From Bacteroidota bacterium (GTDB lineage Bacteria; Bacteroidota; Bacteroidia; NS11-12g; UBA955): a stretch of 64,000 nucleotides of DNA. The stretch lies in assembly GCA_030682255.1 (NCBI GenBank), contig JAUXOK010000016.1:1-64000 (forward strand). The letters are read 5' to 3'. Under the pieces are notes generated by a model that worked only from the letters and a program-made list of their open reading frames with translations, was not told the origin of the DNA and searched no databases. Both the position numbers and the translations under genes were made by a program. Shown here in pieces: positions 36,099 through 45,464 of this stretch (the first letter of the stretch is position 1; the number at the start of each line of letters is the position of its first letter).

Positions 36099-38144
36099 TT
36101 ATTGTTCTAGTAATGAATCAATAACAACAGCCAACTTATCGGCATTAGGCAACATTTCTTTCTCTAATCCAATGTTTAAAGGGATGGCGGGTAGATTGGC
36201 TGAACCAATTATTTCTACCGGAGCATCTAAAAAATTAAAACAATTTTTCTGAATTCTGCCTGCAATGGCTTCTGCAAATGAATTTCTAAGAGTTTCTTCT
36301 GTTAAAACGATGGCTTTACCATGTTTTTTAACTGCTGTAAAAATCGCCTCATCATCACAAGGATTCAAGGTTCGCAAATCCAACACTTCTACTTGTTGAT
36401 TGAATTGTTTGGACGCATTCAATGCCCAATAAACACCCATGCCATAAGTGATAACCACCAAGGATTCTCCATATTTGATAGCATCGGAAGAAGCTTCTTG
36501 AACAACATTGGCTTTGCCTAATGGTATGATATAATCCTCAGACGGTTCTGGGCATTTTGCCAACTCTGTGCCAGGCACTTTGCTCCAATACAGTCCTTTA
36601 TGTTCAAACATCACCACAGGATTGGGGTCGTAAAAGGCTGCTTTTAACAAACCTTTCATGTCTGCGGCATTGCTTGGATAAACCACTTTAATGCCTTTTA
36701 TCTGCAATATACTGCTCTCTACTGTGCCTGAATGATATGGACCGCCACCGCCATAAGCTCCCGTTGGAATTCTAATCAATGACTGTATGGGGAATTGACC
36801 ATTCGATAAAAAACAACTTTTGGAAAGCTCTTCCACCAATTGATTAATACCCGGCCAAATATAATCTGCAAACTGAATTTCTACGATTGGCTTGCATCCC
36901 ACCGCACTCATTCCAGCTGTAGAGCCAACAATGTATGCCTCTTGAATGGGCGTATTAAACACTCTGTCTTTGCCATATTTTTTGGCTAAAGTGGCTGCTT
37001 CTCTGAAAACACCACCCAGTCTATGTCCAACATCTTGACCATATAACAAGGCTTCTGGATGATTTTTTAAAATTTCATCACAGGCAAACAAGGCGGCATC
37101 TACCATCACGATGGCTTCTTTACCTTCTGGCTTTCTAATCCCTTTTTCTTCTGTTATGGGAGTAGGCGCAAATTCATGAAGATACAAGTCGCTGGCTTGT
37201 GGGTCTTTGGCATTAACGGCTCTCTCAAAGCTGTCCTTAATCTCCGATTCTGCATTTTTAAATATTAAATCTAATGCTTCTTGAAATTCTCCTAAATTTA
37301 GCAACACATTTCTTAATTTTGGAAATGGGTCGTCTTTAGAAACATTTTCTAAATCATCTCTGTACCACTCGCTTCTGACACCACTGGTGTGATGACCTAA
37401 AAGCGGCACCTTGGCATGCAATAAATAAGGCTTTCTGTTTTTTCTAACCCAATCAAAAGCATGACTCAAATCTTCGTAACATTCTATAAAATCGCTGCCA
37501 TTGGTTCGGGCTCTTTTTAAACCCTTAAAACCTGCGGCAAACTCATACGCATCCATTGCCCTCATTTCATCTCCGCTGGCAGAAATGCCCCAATCGTTGT
37601 CTTGAACCAAATAGATAATAGGCAAATCTTTTAACACCGCCATTTGCAATGCCTCGCTCACCTCGCCTTCTGTCATACTGCCATCGCCAATGCTGCATAA
37701 CACAATGGGATTTTCGGCTGTTGATATCAAACCTTGAGATTCTTTGTATTTGATACCATGCGCCATGCCCGTTGCCGGAATGGCTTGCATGCCTGTGGCA
37801 CTGCTTTGATGTGGAATGGTTGGCATGCCTTCTCTTTTCAAAGAGGGATGTGAATAATATGTTCTGCCACCCGAAAAAGGGTCGTCTGCCTTTGCCAAAA
37901 GCTGCAACATCAACTCGTAGGGCGACATGCCAATAGCCAACAACAAGCTTTCGTCTCTATAATAAGGCGCTGCATAATCAATATTTTTTAACAAAAAACC
38001 CGCTGCCAACTGAATCGCCTCATGCCCTTTGCTTGTTGAATGAACATATTTAGTTATGCTTCTATTATCATCGTATATATGAGCCATTGCCCTTGCTTTA
38101 CACATCAAAGTAAAAGCATTCATTAAAACATCTTTAGTAACCAT
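36099..38144 (-). CDS. 2-oxoacid dehydrogenase E1, alpha-beta fusion
   Basis: A 681-residue thiamine-diphosphate enzyme combining E1-alpha (residues about 1-335) and E1-beta (about 350-681) of a branched-chain or pyruvate-type 2-oxoacid dehydrogenase complex. In the alpha part, GDGSMTEGEVSEALQMA is the ThDP-binding motif and DNDWGISASG follows it. In the beta part, LYGQDVGHRLGGVFREA, VEIQFADYIWPGINQL and GAYGGGGPYHSG are conserved E1-beta segments. The fusion is common in Bacteroidota and is most often annotated as 2-oxoisovalerate dehydrogenase. The ATG at 38144 is chosen over a TTG five codons upstream. E2 and E3 genes are not in the window. Confidence 0.9.
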   Translation of the reverse strand: MVTKDVLMNAFTLMCKARAMAHIYDDNRSITKYVHSTSKGHEAIQLAAGFLLKNIDYAAPYYRDESLLLAIGMSPYELMLQLLAKADDPFSGGRTYYSHPSLKREGMPTIPHQSSATGMQAIPATGMAHGIKYKESQGLISTAENPIVLCSIGDGSMTEGEVSEALQMAVLKDLPIIYLVQDNDWGISASGDEMRAMDAYEFAAGFKGLKRARTNGSDFIECYEDLSHAFDWVRKNRKPYLLHAKVPLLGHHTSGVRSEWYRDDLENVSKDDPFPKLRNVLLNLGEFQEALDLIFKNAESEIKDSFERAVNAKDPQASDLYLHEFAPTPITEEKGIRKPEGKEAIVMVDAALFACDEILKNHPEALLYGQDVGHRLGGVFREAATLAKKYGKDRVFNTPIQEAYIVGSTAGMSAVGCKPIVEIQFADYIWPGINQLVEELSKSCFLSNGQFPIQSLIRIPTGAYGGGGPYHSGTVESSILQIKGIKVVYPSNAADMKGLLKAAFYDPNPVVMFEHKGLYWSKVPGTELAKCPEPSEDYIIPLGKANVVQEASSDAIKYGESLVVITYGMGVYWALNASKQFNQQVEVLDLRTLNPCDDEAIFTAVKKHGKAIVLTEETLRNSFAEAIAGRIQKNCFNFLDAPVEIIGSANLPAIPLNIGLEKEMLPNADKLAVVIDSLLEQ

Positions 38145-38274
38145 CGTGAATAGGTGCAATGTTACGAAAAAATTAAAAAAAATCCTTGAAACTCTTGCAT
38201 TAATTTAATGAGGAAGGTGATAGCAGCCTTTGTTTGCTGAGGTTTTATTGAGAGTAACAATCATTCATATTTTA

Positions 38275-38305
38275 TTTGATTTATAAAAATACCGTAATAT
38301 ATTTG
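38275..38305 (+). promoter_or_regulatory. Predicted promoter of the interrupted lipoprotein gene
   Basis: TTTG at 38275-38278, 19 nt, then TATATTTG at 38298-38305: an ideal TTTG/TAnnTTTG pair. An in-frame GTG at 38305 starts on the last base of the -7 box and so cannot be in the transcript; the next in-frame start is TTG at 38329. Confidence 0.65.
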
Positions 38306-38328
38306 TGATAATAAAACAATACAAAAAC

Positions 38329-39150
38329 TTGAAAAAAAACGCACTGATACCTCACCCCCAGCCCCTCTCCAAAGGAGAGGGGAGCAATTTGCGTTTTCAT
38401 CATACTGAAAAATATGGTTTCAAAAAAAACGCACTCAATTACTTGATTCTATTAAGCTTGACACTTTTCTTATCCTGCGACAAAGACCCAAGCAAGCCAG
38501 GCTATCAAAGCAAACCACCCAAACCTGAATATCATAGAGTCAGAATGTCTGACGAACTCAAAAGTTATATATGGAGCAATGCAGGAAGTTATTGGATATA
38601 TAAAAACACCAAAACAAATGAATTGGACACTCAAACCATTAGAGGCTTTTATTTTGATTCCATTTTAGTGAAGGGCTATAACTCATATAGCAGTCATATA
38701 ACTGTCTATTATGACATTATGATTAGATCTTTCTATAGCACAATCATTAAAAGAATGTATTATGAATATACCCGTTCAATAAATCCTAATTATCCATTAC
38801 ATAATTTGAATGGTAATACAATAAATAGAAAAGGAAATGGCAATATAAATTCTCCTTTTACATACCCCTTTATAATTCCAAACGAAAATGGCAGAGGCTC
38901 TGGCACTACTTGGGGTTACTACATCGGAATGGACAGCACCCTCACCATACAAGGTAAAACCTACCAAAATGTGGCTAAGATTGAGATTGACAGAGATGCA
39001 ATTTGGTATTCAAGCAGTGACCCTGTTCCTCTTGAATTTAAGGGACCAAGAGCTATTTATTATTGGGCGAAGGATGTTGGTCTTGTAAAAAGAGAAACTA
39101 AAGTTGAAAATTATTCTTGGGAACTCATAAAATATAATATCATCAAATAA
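38329..39150 (+). CDS. Lipoprotein gene with repeat inserted in the signal peptide
   Basis: A 273-residue protein of unknown function with lipobox LFLSC. Without the 90-bp insert the N-terminus would read MKKNALNYLILLSLTLFLSC from a TTG start, an ideal lipoprotein signal. In the actual sequence KKNAL occurs twice, 30 residues apart, separated by a palindromic repeat read as PHPQPLSKGEG. The frame is kept, so the protein gains a polar N-terminal extension that may impair export. The mature domain (YRSIWSNAGSYWIYKNTKTN-like wording, ending near ENYSWELIKYN) resembles short secreted proteins of Bacteroidota. It stands alone on this strand. Confidence 0.65.
   Translation: MKKNALIPHPQPLSKGEGSNLRFHHTEKYGFKKNALNYLILLSLTLFLSCDKDPSKPGYQSKPPKPEYHRVRMSDELKSYIWSNAGSYWIYKNTKTNELDTQTIRGFYFDSILVKGYNSYSSHITVYYDIMIRSFYSTIIKRMYYEYTRSINPNYPLHNLNGNTINRKGNGNINSPFTYPFIIPNENGRGSGTTWGYYIGMDSTLTIQGKTYQNVAKIEIDRDAIWYSSSDPVPLEFKGPRAIYYWAKDVGLVKRETKVENYSWELIKYNIIK
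38332..38435 (+). repeat. Palindromic repeat insertion with 14-bp direct repeats
   Basis: AAAAAAAACGCACT occurs at 38332-38345 and again at 38422-38435, exactly 90 bp apart. Between them lies CCCCTCTCC-AAA-GGAGAGGGG (38364-38384), a hairpin of the widespread kind found in AT-rich Bacteroidota genomes. The layout is that of an insertion with target duplication inside a coding sequence. Confidence 0.75.
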
Positions 39151-39174
39151 AACCCACACGCGCTCCATCTCCCC

Positions 39175-39384
39175 TTAATCCAATTTAATCCAAAAATTGC
39201 CTTCTGTTTGGGGGTCTGGGTTTTTAACTATTAAAAAATGGGCTTCGGTATCGGGGTTTAGGGTGGTGCTTAATTTGGTGGTTTTTTGTCCGGGGGCAAG
39301 TTGGTAGGTATTGCCTTGCATCTCGTTTGGGTTGTTGCTAAGGCTGAATATCAGCGGGCATTTTCCTTTGTTTCTGATGGTTAT
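39175..39384 (-). pseudogene. C-terminal fragment of an unidentified gene
   Basis: The minus strand keeps 69 sense codons ending in a stop, with protein-like content: TIRNKGKCPLIFSLSNNPNE, QLAPGQKTTKLSTTLNPDTE and NPDPQTEGNFWIKLD. An in-frame stop at 39385-39387 and the absence of a start show that the 5' part is lost. The fragment looks like the last beta-domain of a secreted or envelope protein. Its local GC is higher than that of its surroundings. Confidence 0.5.
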
Positions 39385-39659
39385 TTAAATACAAAACTTT
39401 CGGAGGTGAGCAATCACCGTTTTTTTTAAAAACAGAGAGGAATTTCACGCTAAGAACGCAAAGTAAAAATACACGCAAAGAACGCAAAGAGGACTTCACG
39501 CACTTGAACCGTCTATTCGGCAAAGAGTGCAAAATGATACAATACACAATTAACCTCCCGCATTTATCATGCGGGAAACTATTACACCATTACACTATTA
39601 ACAAATACACTATTACACTTTTAACCATTAACCAATATACTATTCCACCATTAACCATT
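39385..39659. repeat. Intergenic region with short simple repeats and a hairpin
   Basis: ACGCAAAG occurs three times (about 39456, 39473 and 39482), followed by a perfect hairpin CCCGCAT/ATGCGGG (39557-39575) and then an A/C/T-only stretch with repeated ACTATTACAC and TTAACCATTAACCA units to 39659. Similar TTAACCATTAACC wording recurs near 51325. No gene is supported. Confidence 0.6.
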
Positions 39660-40466
39660 CTATGCCAAACTCTGCAATCTAGATACCGACCTAGCGTGAA
39701 TTGTTAGAACAGGAATTGTGGAGGTGCTTACCAACTGTTGCGCATAAGTGCCCATAAAGAAGCTATTGGTATTTTCTGTTTCTGTCATGATGGTGATTAA
39801 ATCACAATTGTGCATTTGTGCAAATTTGATACAATCCTCTGCAATATTATTACCATAACTTTCATCAAATGTAGATTGAATACCATCTTTAGCTAACAAC
39901 TCTTCTACCTGATGTGCATATTTACTTAATTTTTGGCGAGACTCCTCGCCTTTTACTTTTGTAACATTAAATATCAAAACATTTGCATCAAAAGCACTTG
40001 CAAACATTTTAACGACATTCACTTTCTGACGGGTTTCTTCACTGTCATCTAAAGGCAACATAATTTTGTTAAATCCAGCAAATGAACCAACATCGCCTTG
40101 TAAAGTTAAAACAGGGCAATGTGATGTACTTACCACTTTAAAGGCATTGCTACCCACCCACAATTGTTGCCAACCTGATATACCATAGGCGCCCATAACA
40201 ATTAAATCTGCATTTATTTCTTGTTCGGCTTTAATAACTTCCTTGCTAATATTGCCACTTCTTTCGATAAAAGTAAATTGCGCATTCTCGGCTGTGCAAA
40301 TATTTCTGATTTGATCTAAAATATTATTTTCAGAAATATTGGTTACAACATGAATTACATGCAATTTCGCATGAAATAATTTAGATAAAACTATCGCGGT
40401 TTTGAGTGCTCCTATTGCAGAAGGAGAATTAGAAAATGGAACTAAAATGTTGTTAATTGTACTCAT
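39660..40466 (-). CDS. Universal stress protein, two UspA domains
   Basis: A 268-residue cytoplasmic protein with two UspA folds. The first opens with NNILVPFSNSPSAIGALKTA and contains DLIVMGAYGISGWQQLWVGS, the glycine-rich loop related to ATP binding in the G-x2-G-x9-G(S/T) pattern. The second opens with KIMLPLDDSEETRQKVNVVK and ends near TYAQQLVSTSTIPVLTI, where the glycine loop is less complete. Such tandem proteins are common in Bacteroidota and respond to stress or starvation. Monocistronic; its end lies against the simple-repeat region. Confidence 0.92.
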   Translation of the reverse strand: MSTINNILVPFSNSPSAIGALKTAIVLSKLFHAKLHVIHVVTNISENNILDQIRNICTAENAQFTFIERSGNISKEVIKAEQEINADLIVMGAYGISGWQQLWVGSNAFKVVSTSHCPVLTLQGDVGSFAGFNKIMLPLDDSEETRQKVNVVKMFASAFDANVLIFNVTKVKGEESRQKLSKYAHQVEELLAKDGIQSTFDESYGNNIAEDCIKFAQMHNCDLITIMTETENTNSFFMGTYAQQLVSTSTIPVLTIHARSVSRLQSLA

Positions 40467-40590
40467 AGCAAATAATATTTAGAACAAATTAAATGTTTTT
40501 TTTTATTAAAAACCAAATTTTTCAATGATTTTTTTCAAAATAACAAAAATTAAAAATTAAAAATCCCCTAATTAACAACATTATTCAACC

Positions 40591-40598
40591 TATTTTTG
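40591..40598 (+). promoter_or_regulatory. -7 box immediately before hemW
   Basis: TATTTTTG at 40591-40598 fits TAnnTTTG and ends 6 nt before the ATG at 40605, so the mRNA would start at or just before the start codon. No clear -33 TTG. Confidence 0.45.
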
Positions 40599-40604
40599 TA
40601 AAAT

Positions 40605-41717
40605 ATGTCTGGCATATATATCCATATCCCATTTTGTAGGCAAGCATGTATTTATTGCAACTTCCACTTTGAAAAAGGCAATAAAAATATTCAACCATTA
40701 ATTGAAGCATTACTCAAAGAATTTGATTTGAGACAAAAAGAAATTTCAGGACCTATTGAAACTATTTATTTGGGTGGTGGCACCCCTTCTTACATTTCGC
40801 ATCAATTGCTTTCTGAAATACTTGAAAAATTGAAACAATTAATTGATTTTTCTAATGTAAAAGAAGTTACACTCGAAGCAAATCCGGATGACATCAATGA
40901 AGAAAACTTAAATTACTGGAAAAATATTGGATTCAATAGATTAAGTATTGGTGTTCAAAGCTTTTTCGACAAACACCTTAAATGGATGAACAGAGCACAT
41001 AATGCTAAAGAAGCAGAAAAGAGTATCTTATTAGCTCAAAAAATGGGTTTCAAAATTAGCATCGACTTAATTTTTGGTATCCCAAATGCTACAGATGAAG
41101 AATGGCAATTCAATATAGACAAAGCAATCAATCTTGGCATCAATCATCTTTCTTGTTATGGTTTAACATTGGAAGAAAACACCCCTTGGAGCAAATTAAT
41201 TAAAAACAAAAACTATCCAATAGTTAATGATGAATCTAGTTCAAAACAATTTATAATGGCTCATCAAACACTCACTAAAAATGGATTTATACACTATGAA
41301 ATCAGCAACTATGCTAAAGAGAACCATATAGCTATCCACAACACATCTTATTGGAAAAGCAAGCCATATATTGGATTTGGTCCTTCTGCTCATTCTTTCG
41401 ACAAGAACAACCGAAGCTGGAATATTGCTGACAATAAAACATACATCGAAAGTATCACAAAGAACATACTACCTCAAGAAACAGAATTACTTTCTGAGGA
41501 AAACAAATTCAATGAATTAGTAATGACTCAGCTAAGAACAATATGGGGCCTTGACTTAAATGAAATCAAAAGGTTCAAATTTAATCACCAAGTTTTCAAT
41601 GAACAAAAAGACACATTCATCAACAAAAAATGGATTAAAGAAGAAAAAAATCATCTTTATTTAACCACTGATGGCATGTTATATGCTGATTATATCACCT
41701 CGTCTTTTTTTATTTAA
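40605..41717 (+). CDS. hemW: Radical SAM heme chaperone HemW
   Basis: A 370-residue radical SAM protein of the HemW (formerly HemN-like, YggW) family, which handles heme delivery rather than coproporphyrinogen oxidation. The cluster-binding motif is at the N-terminus: PFCRQACIYCNF, with cysteines at 11, 15 and 18. IYLGGGTPS, EANPDDI, RLSIGVQSF and IDLIFGIPN are conserved in the family. HemN-specific extra N-terminal sequence is missing, consistent with HemW. It converges with the TraB/GumN gene, whose stop lies 2 bp away. Confidence 0.94.
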   Translation: MSGIYIHIPFCRQACIYCNFHFEKGNKNIQPLIEALLKEFDLRQKEISGPIETIYLGGGTPSYISHQLLSEILEKLKQLIDFSNVKEVTLEANPDDINEENLNYWKNIGFNRLSIGVQSFFDKHLKWMNRAHNAKEAEKSILLAQKMGFKISIDLIFGIPNATDEEWQFNIDKAINLGINHLSCYGLTLEENTPWSKLIKNKNYPIVNDESSSKQFIMAHQTLTKNGFIHYEISNYAKENHIAIHNTSYWKSKPYIGFGPSAHSFDKNNRSWNIADNKTYIESITKNILPQETELLSEENKFNELVMTQLRTIWGLDLNEIKRFKFNHQVFNEQKDTFINKKWIKEEKNHLYLTTDGMLYADYITSSFFI

Positions 41718-41719
41718 TT

Positions 41720-44700
41720 TTAAAACATCGAATATGTGTTGCTACTCTGTTTATACTTTCTACTGTTAGCGTATGTATTAAAATATCCTCCATTAGTAGT
41801 TCTTCTGTATGCCATTTCTGTTTCAAAAAGTATCTCTTCTATCACTTTAGAGATGGGCACAGAAGTACTGAGCATCTGACTCTCACTTAAAAATAATATT
41901 TTACTATTAATAGTATTTAACTTGGATGTATCTGTTGGTTGAGAAGTTGATAAAAATAATCTTGAGTTGACTTCATCATCATAATTGAATTTAAAAGCAA
42001 AAATAACGCCTGTATCTTTTCCTAAAACTAACTTGAATTTACTAATAAATTCGAAAGTGTCAATTTTATTGTAAGTTCCTGCATTTGCATACAATTGCGA
42101 AACAACAAAATCCTTTTGATTTAAAAACTCTGCAGGAAATTTATTCAGCATTTTAGCCTCCGCCAATATCGAATAAAGCTTACTTCTTGTTTCTTTATTT
42201 TTGGCTAAAGCGTAGTAAACAGTATCATCAAAATGTATCTGATGTTTTAACAAAACAGGCATCAATACAAGACGTTTCGGGTTATTTGTAATTTTTAAAA
42301 TTCTGCTAACGATATCTTGTAACTCCTTCTGTTTGGCATAAAGGGGCAAAGACAAATCTAAAACTTTTGACAACAAACTACTAGAGCCAGAACTATAGTA
42401 TGTTTTAGATGATTTACTTCTTGATGGAAAATTATATGCCGAAGTACTGATATCATAATAATCATTATAAGAACTGTAGGATTCTTTTTTATCTTTAGTA
42501 ATAGTTGCCATCATCCTTTTATACTCAATCTTTGTTTCAAAAACCAATCTTTGGTGAATGTTTGAATAATCTTTCTCATTTATTATTCCACTGTCTTTCA
42601 TTCTTGATAAAATTGAATAAGCCGCATTTCTATATTCTACTATGTTGGTTAATTCAATTAATTCGTTTAAAATTGTTTTAGTTAATTTCAAGGAATCAGA
42701 AAAAGCAAACAACATGTTTTCCATTTCATATTTGGAGTCTGATATTGGAAAATCATTTTCTAAAATGGGTTTAATAGCTTGATACGCCATTTGATTTTTC
42801 TGTTTTGCTATGGCCTTTAAAATTTCTATTTGCAAATAAGCTGTATCTGAAAATCGTTTGTATAATTTTTGCAAATAAGGAATGGTTAAATCAGATGAAC
42901 TATCAATAGCACTGAGCTTATAAATGAGATAGGTGCGAATGCCTGCACCACTCCCTTTCATACTAATTGTGTCTATGATATGGCAAAGGCTTAGAAAATC
43001 TTTTTTCGTAAATTCTACATCTTCTAAATTTTTGATGGCAGCCCTTCTAGCTAAACTATCTTTTCCCGCAAAATCTTTGATAAATAAATGTCCTTTTTTC
43101 TCGAAAATATCACCTTTTGCTATGGAATCACTCACATCAAAACTATTTAAAAAACTATCTACAAAATCACTCTTTCCAGAGACCCCATCAATATAAGCCT
43201 CAACATAATATCTCTTATTGCCATGTAGGGTGTTTAAAACTTTAATTTTCTTAGTTGAATTGGTGTCGGTATAAGTATACAAAACATATTTTACCCCTTT
43301 TTTAATATACTCTTGTTTACTTTCAACTAATAATGATGCATTTTTTTTCCAAGCATCAAAATACTCTTTCGGTGTTTTTCTTTGACTTTCATAATAGCCA
43401 TATCTGTATGATTTAACAGCAACAAACTCATTCCCTACCTTTGGCACAAAATAAACCTCACTAAACTTTCCTTTGTATTTGTTATCTATTGTCAAATCTT
43501 CTTCCTCATCCTCCTCATCGTCATAATAATACATTTCTTCTTCCTTATCCTTTTTTACAAAACTAGGAACAACTGAAGTTTTCACTTTAAAAAACAATGT
43601 TGTATCGGCATATTCAAAGAACTTATAATTTGATTGTTTATTAAATTGTATGGTATTAAAAAATGGATGATTAAAGTCTATTGGAGATTGAGGCTTTAAA
43701 ACAAACATCAAATAACGATTGCCTGAAATTATAAATCTGGCGTAAATTGAATTTTTGACACTATTTTTATATACTACATCTAACGCATTGTAGCCTTGCC
43801 ATTGATGATGTCGTTTACTTATTATATTAAAATTATCTGTATAAGCAAAACCCTTAGACATGACATTTAATTCAAAAGAATCTTCTTCTAAATAACTTTG
43901 ATTAATAATCTCCTCTTGTTTAATTAAAAAAGTATGTAATGATTGTTTGTCGTATGCTAGATATTCGTAAGAAGGATTTGATTTATCAATTTGGGTGAAT
44001 TTATCAGAAAGCTTAGTTGCCGGCAATTCAACAGAAAACAAACTATCAGGGCTATTCATTCTTCGCCAAGTTAAATCTGCCCCTTCATTAATTTTCAGTG
44101 TTTTAAAAAAATCATCAGCTTCTTTAGAAACTGCATACTTCTTTTTGGCAGACAATCTAATGATGTAAATATTGAATGGAGATGCCAAAATTTGAAACCG
44201 ATTTAAATCGCCAGTTTTCAACTTAGTAACAATTTCTAACCCTTTCATTCCATTGGTTAGAACATTTTTTTTACTTAAAATCTCACCTGGAATATTTTCA
44301 AAAATCAAGGTGTCAATTTCTTCTAAAATTACATCTGTTGCTTTACTAGAAAAAACGCCATTTGATTTCACCTTATCAATTTGATAATAATGACTATTAG
44401 CTAAATCAGGACTTAAATAAGTGCTATAAAAACTATTATCTCTTACCTTGGTAAGTTTTCCGGGCAAACCCGCAGAAATCAACCCATCTTCTGAAATTTG
44501 TGTTTCGATGACATGTTTGTATTCCCTTTCTTCAAATTTTTTAGCTAATTTACTTTTTTCTTTTGCAATACTCTGAACCGGTCTAACTTGGTAACCCATT
44601 TTAATCAACATATTTAAAACACCTTTTTCGCCCGGCAAATGTGCACAACCAACTCCCGTAAATAGTATTTTATTTAGCTTCATGATAGAATCCATTCTTC

Positions 44701-45424
44701 TAACCATATTGGCATTTCTTTTATAAAGCATATACTCTAAATAATGCTCACTTTCAGTCATCCTATCAATAGAATCCAACATGTAGATATCACCTTTTCT
44801 GTAGGCGTCTGCTATTTGCTGTCTCAAACTATAATTAAATTTTTTGGGCTTAAACTTTGAGTCTTTGGGTTCTTTTTGTGACTTTTTAACCAAATCACGA
44901 CTTTCTTCATAACCTTCTACTCCTGTAAAATGTTTACCCATTTTTTTCGCCAATTGATAGATATATAAATCTAACCAAGCGTCTTCTTCAAAATTACCTT
45001 GTTCGCCTCTTTTTAATAAATAATTAACCTCTCTAGCTTCTTCGCTCAATTTTCGAGCAATCATTTTTTTGTTGTAATTATTTAACGTAAAATCATAAAG
45101 ATTCAAAAAAGCATACATGTCTTTTTTGGCCACTTTGTTAATATCTTCCAAATCTTCGTCTTCATTTTTTGATATCCATTTATAAATTACGCTATCTAAA
45201 TTCTGCTCCAATGCAACAATATCCGACTTTGCCAAGGCAATATAAAATGAATCACCAAGATGAAAAGCAATTTTACTACTGACATGCATGGTACCATAAA
45301 CATAACTTGGTTTTTTAAGTCCATTTCCAGTTATTTGCCAAAGCAAACCTTTTTGTTTTGTAATTTGTGAAAAAGAATTGACTGTAAAAAGAAGAAATAA
45401 ACTGATAAATAATAATTTGCGCAT
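41720..45424 (-). CDS. TraB/GumN-family protein with very long C-terminal extension
   Basis: A 1234-residue exported protein (signal peptide LLFISLFLLFTVNSFS). Residues about 22-290 are a TraB/GumN (PF01963-like) domain: LLWQITGNGLKKPSYVYGTMHVSS, where GTMH is a hallmark, and LFTGVGCAHLPGEKGVLNML near the end. Family members are about 300 residues, so some 940 residues are extra. The extension has beta-rich modules (residues about 300-650), an acidic segment (YYYDDEEDEEEDLT near residue 645), and a helical-repeat end with short units similar to HEAT repeats. A protease role is debated for the family. It converges with hemW. Confidence 0.75.
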   Translation of the reverse strand: MRKLLFISLFLLFTVNSFSQITKQKGLLWQITGNGLKKPSYVYGTMHVSSKIAFHLGDSFYIALAKSDIVALEQNLDSVIYKWISKNEDEDLEDINKVAKKDMYAFLNLYDFTLNNYNKKMIARKLSEEAREVNYLLKRGEQGNFEEDAWLDLYIYQLAKKMGKHFTGVEGYEESRDLVKKSQKEPKDSKFKPKKFNYSLRQQIADAYRKGDIYMLDSIDRMTESEHYLEYMLYKRNANMVRRMDSIMKLNKILFTGVGCAHLPGEKGVLNMLIKMGYQVRPVQSIAKEKSKLAKKFEEREYKHVIETQISEDGLISAGLPGKLTKVRDNSFYSTYLSPDLANSHYYQIDKVKSNGVFSSKATDVILEEIDTLIFENIPGEILSKKNVLTNGMKGLEIVTKLKTGDLNRFQILASPFNIYIIRLSAKKKYAVSKEADDFFKTLKINEGADLTWRRMNSPDSLFSVELPATKLSDKFTQIDKSNPSYEYLAYDKQSLHTFLIKQEEIINQSYLEEDSFELNVMSKGFAYTDNFNIISKRHHQWQGYNALDVVYKNSVKNSIYARFIISGNRYLMFVLKPQSPIDFNHPFFNTIQFNKQSNYKFFEYADTTLFFKVKTSVVPSFVKKDKEEEMYYYDDEEDEEEDLTIDNKYKGKFSEVYFVPKVGNEFVAVKSYRYGYYESQRKTPKEYFDAWKKNASLLVESKQEYIKKGVKYVLYTYTDTNSTKKIKVLNTLHGNKRYYVEAYIDGVSGKSDFVDSFLNSFDVSDSIAKGDIFEKKGHLFIKDFAGKDSLARRAAIKNLEDVEFTKKDFLSLCHIIDTISMKGSGAGIRTYLIYKLSAIDSSSDLTIPYLQKLYKRFSDTAYLQIEILKAIAKQKNQMAYQAIKPILENDFPISDSKYEMENMLFAFSDSLKLTKTILNELIELTNIVEYRNAAYSILSRMKDSGIINEKDYSNIHQRLVFETKIEYKRMMATITKDKKESYSSYNDYYDISTSAYNFPSRSKSSKTYYSSGSSSLLSKVLDLSLPLYAKQKELQDIVSRILKITNNPKRLVLMPVLLKHQIHFDDTVYYALAKNKETRSKLYSILAEAKMLNKFPAEFLNQKDFVVSQLYANAGTYNKIDTFEFISKFKLVLGKDTGVIFAFKFNYDDEVNSRLFLSTSQPTDTSKLNTINSKILFLSESQMLSTSVPISKVIEEILFETEMAYRRTTNGGYFNTYANSRKYKQSSNTYSMF

Positions 45425-45464
45425 GATTAAAGTTCAAAAATAAGTGTAATATATCCTAAAACGA

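Noticed and set aside
38305-38328. GTG start for the interrupted lipoprotein
   Set aside because: The GTG begins on the last base of an ideal -7 box (TATATTTG) with 19-nt spacing to TTTG; TTG at 38329 gives the expected lipoprotein start.
39576-39660. Possible CRISPR-like or tandem array
   Set aside because: Units are short, irregular and without unique spacers; this is simple low-complexity sequence.
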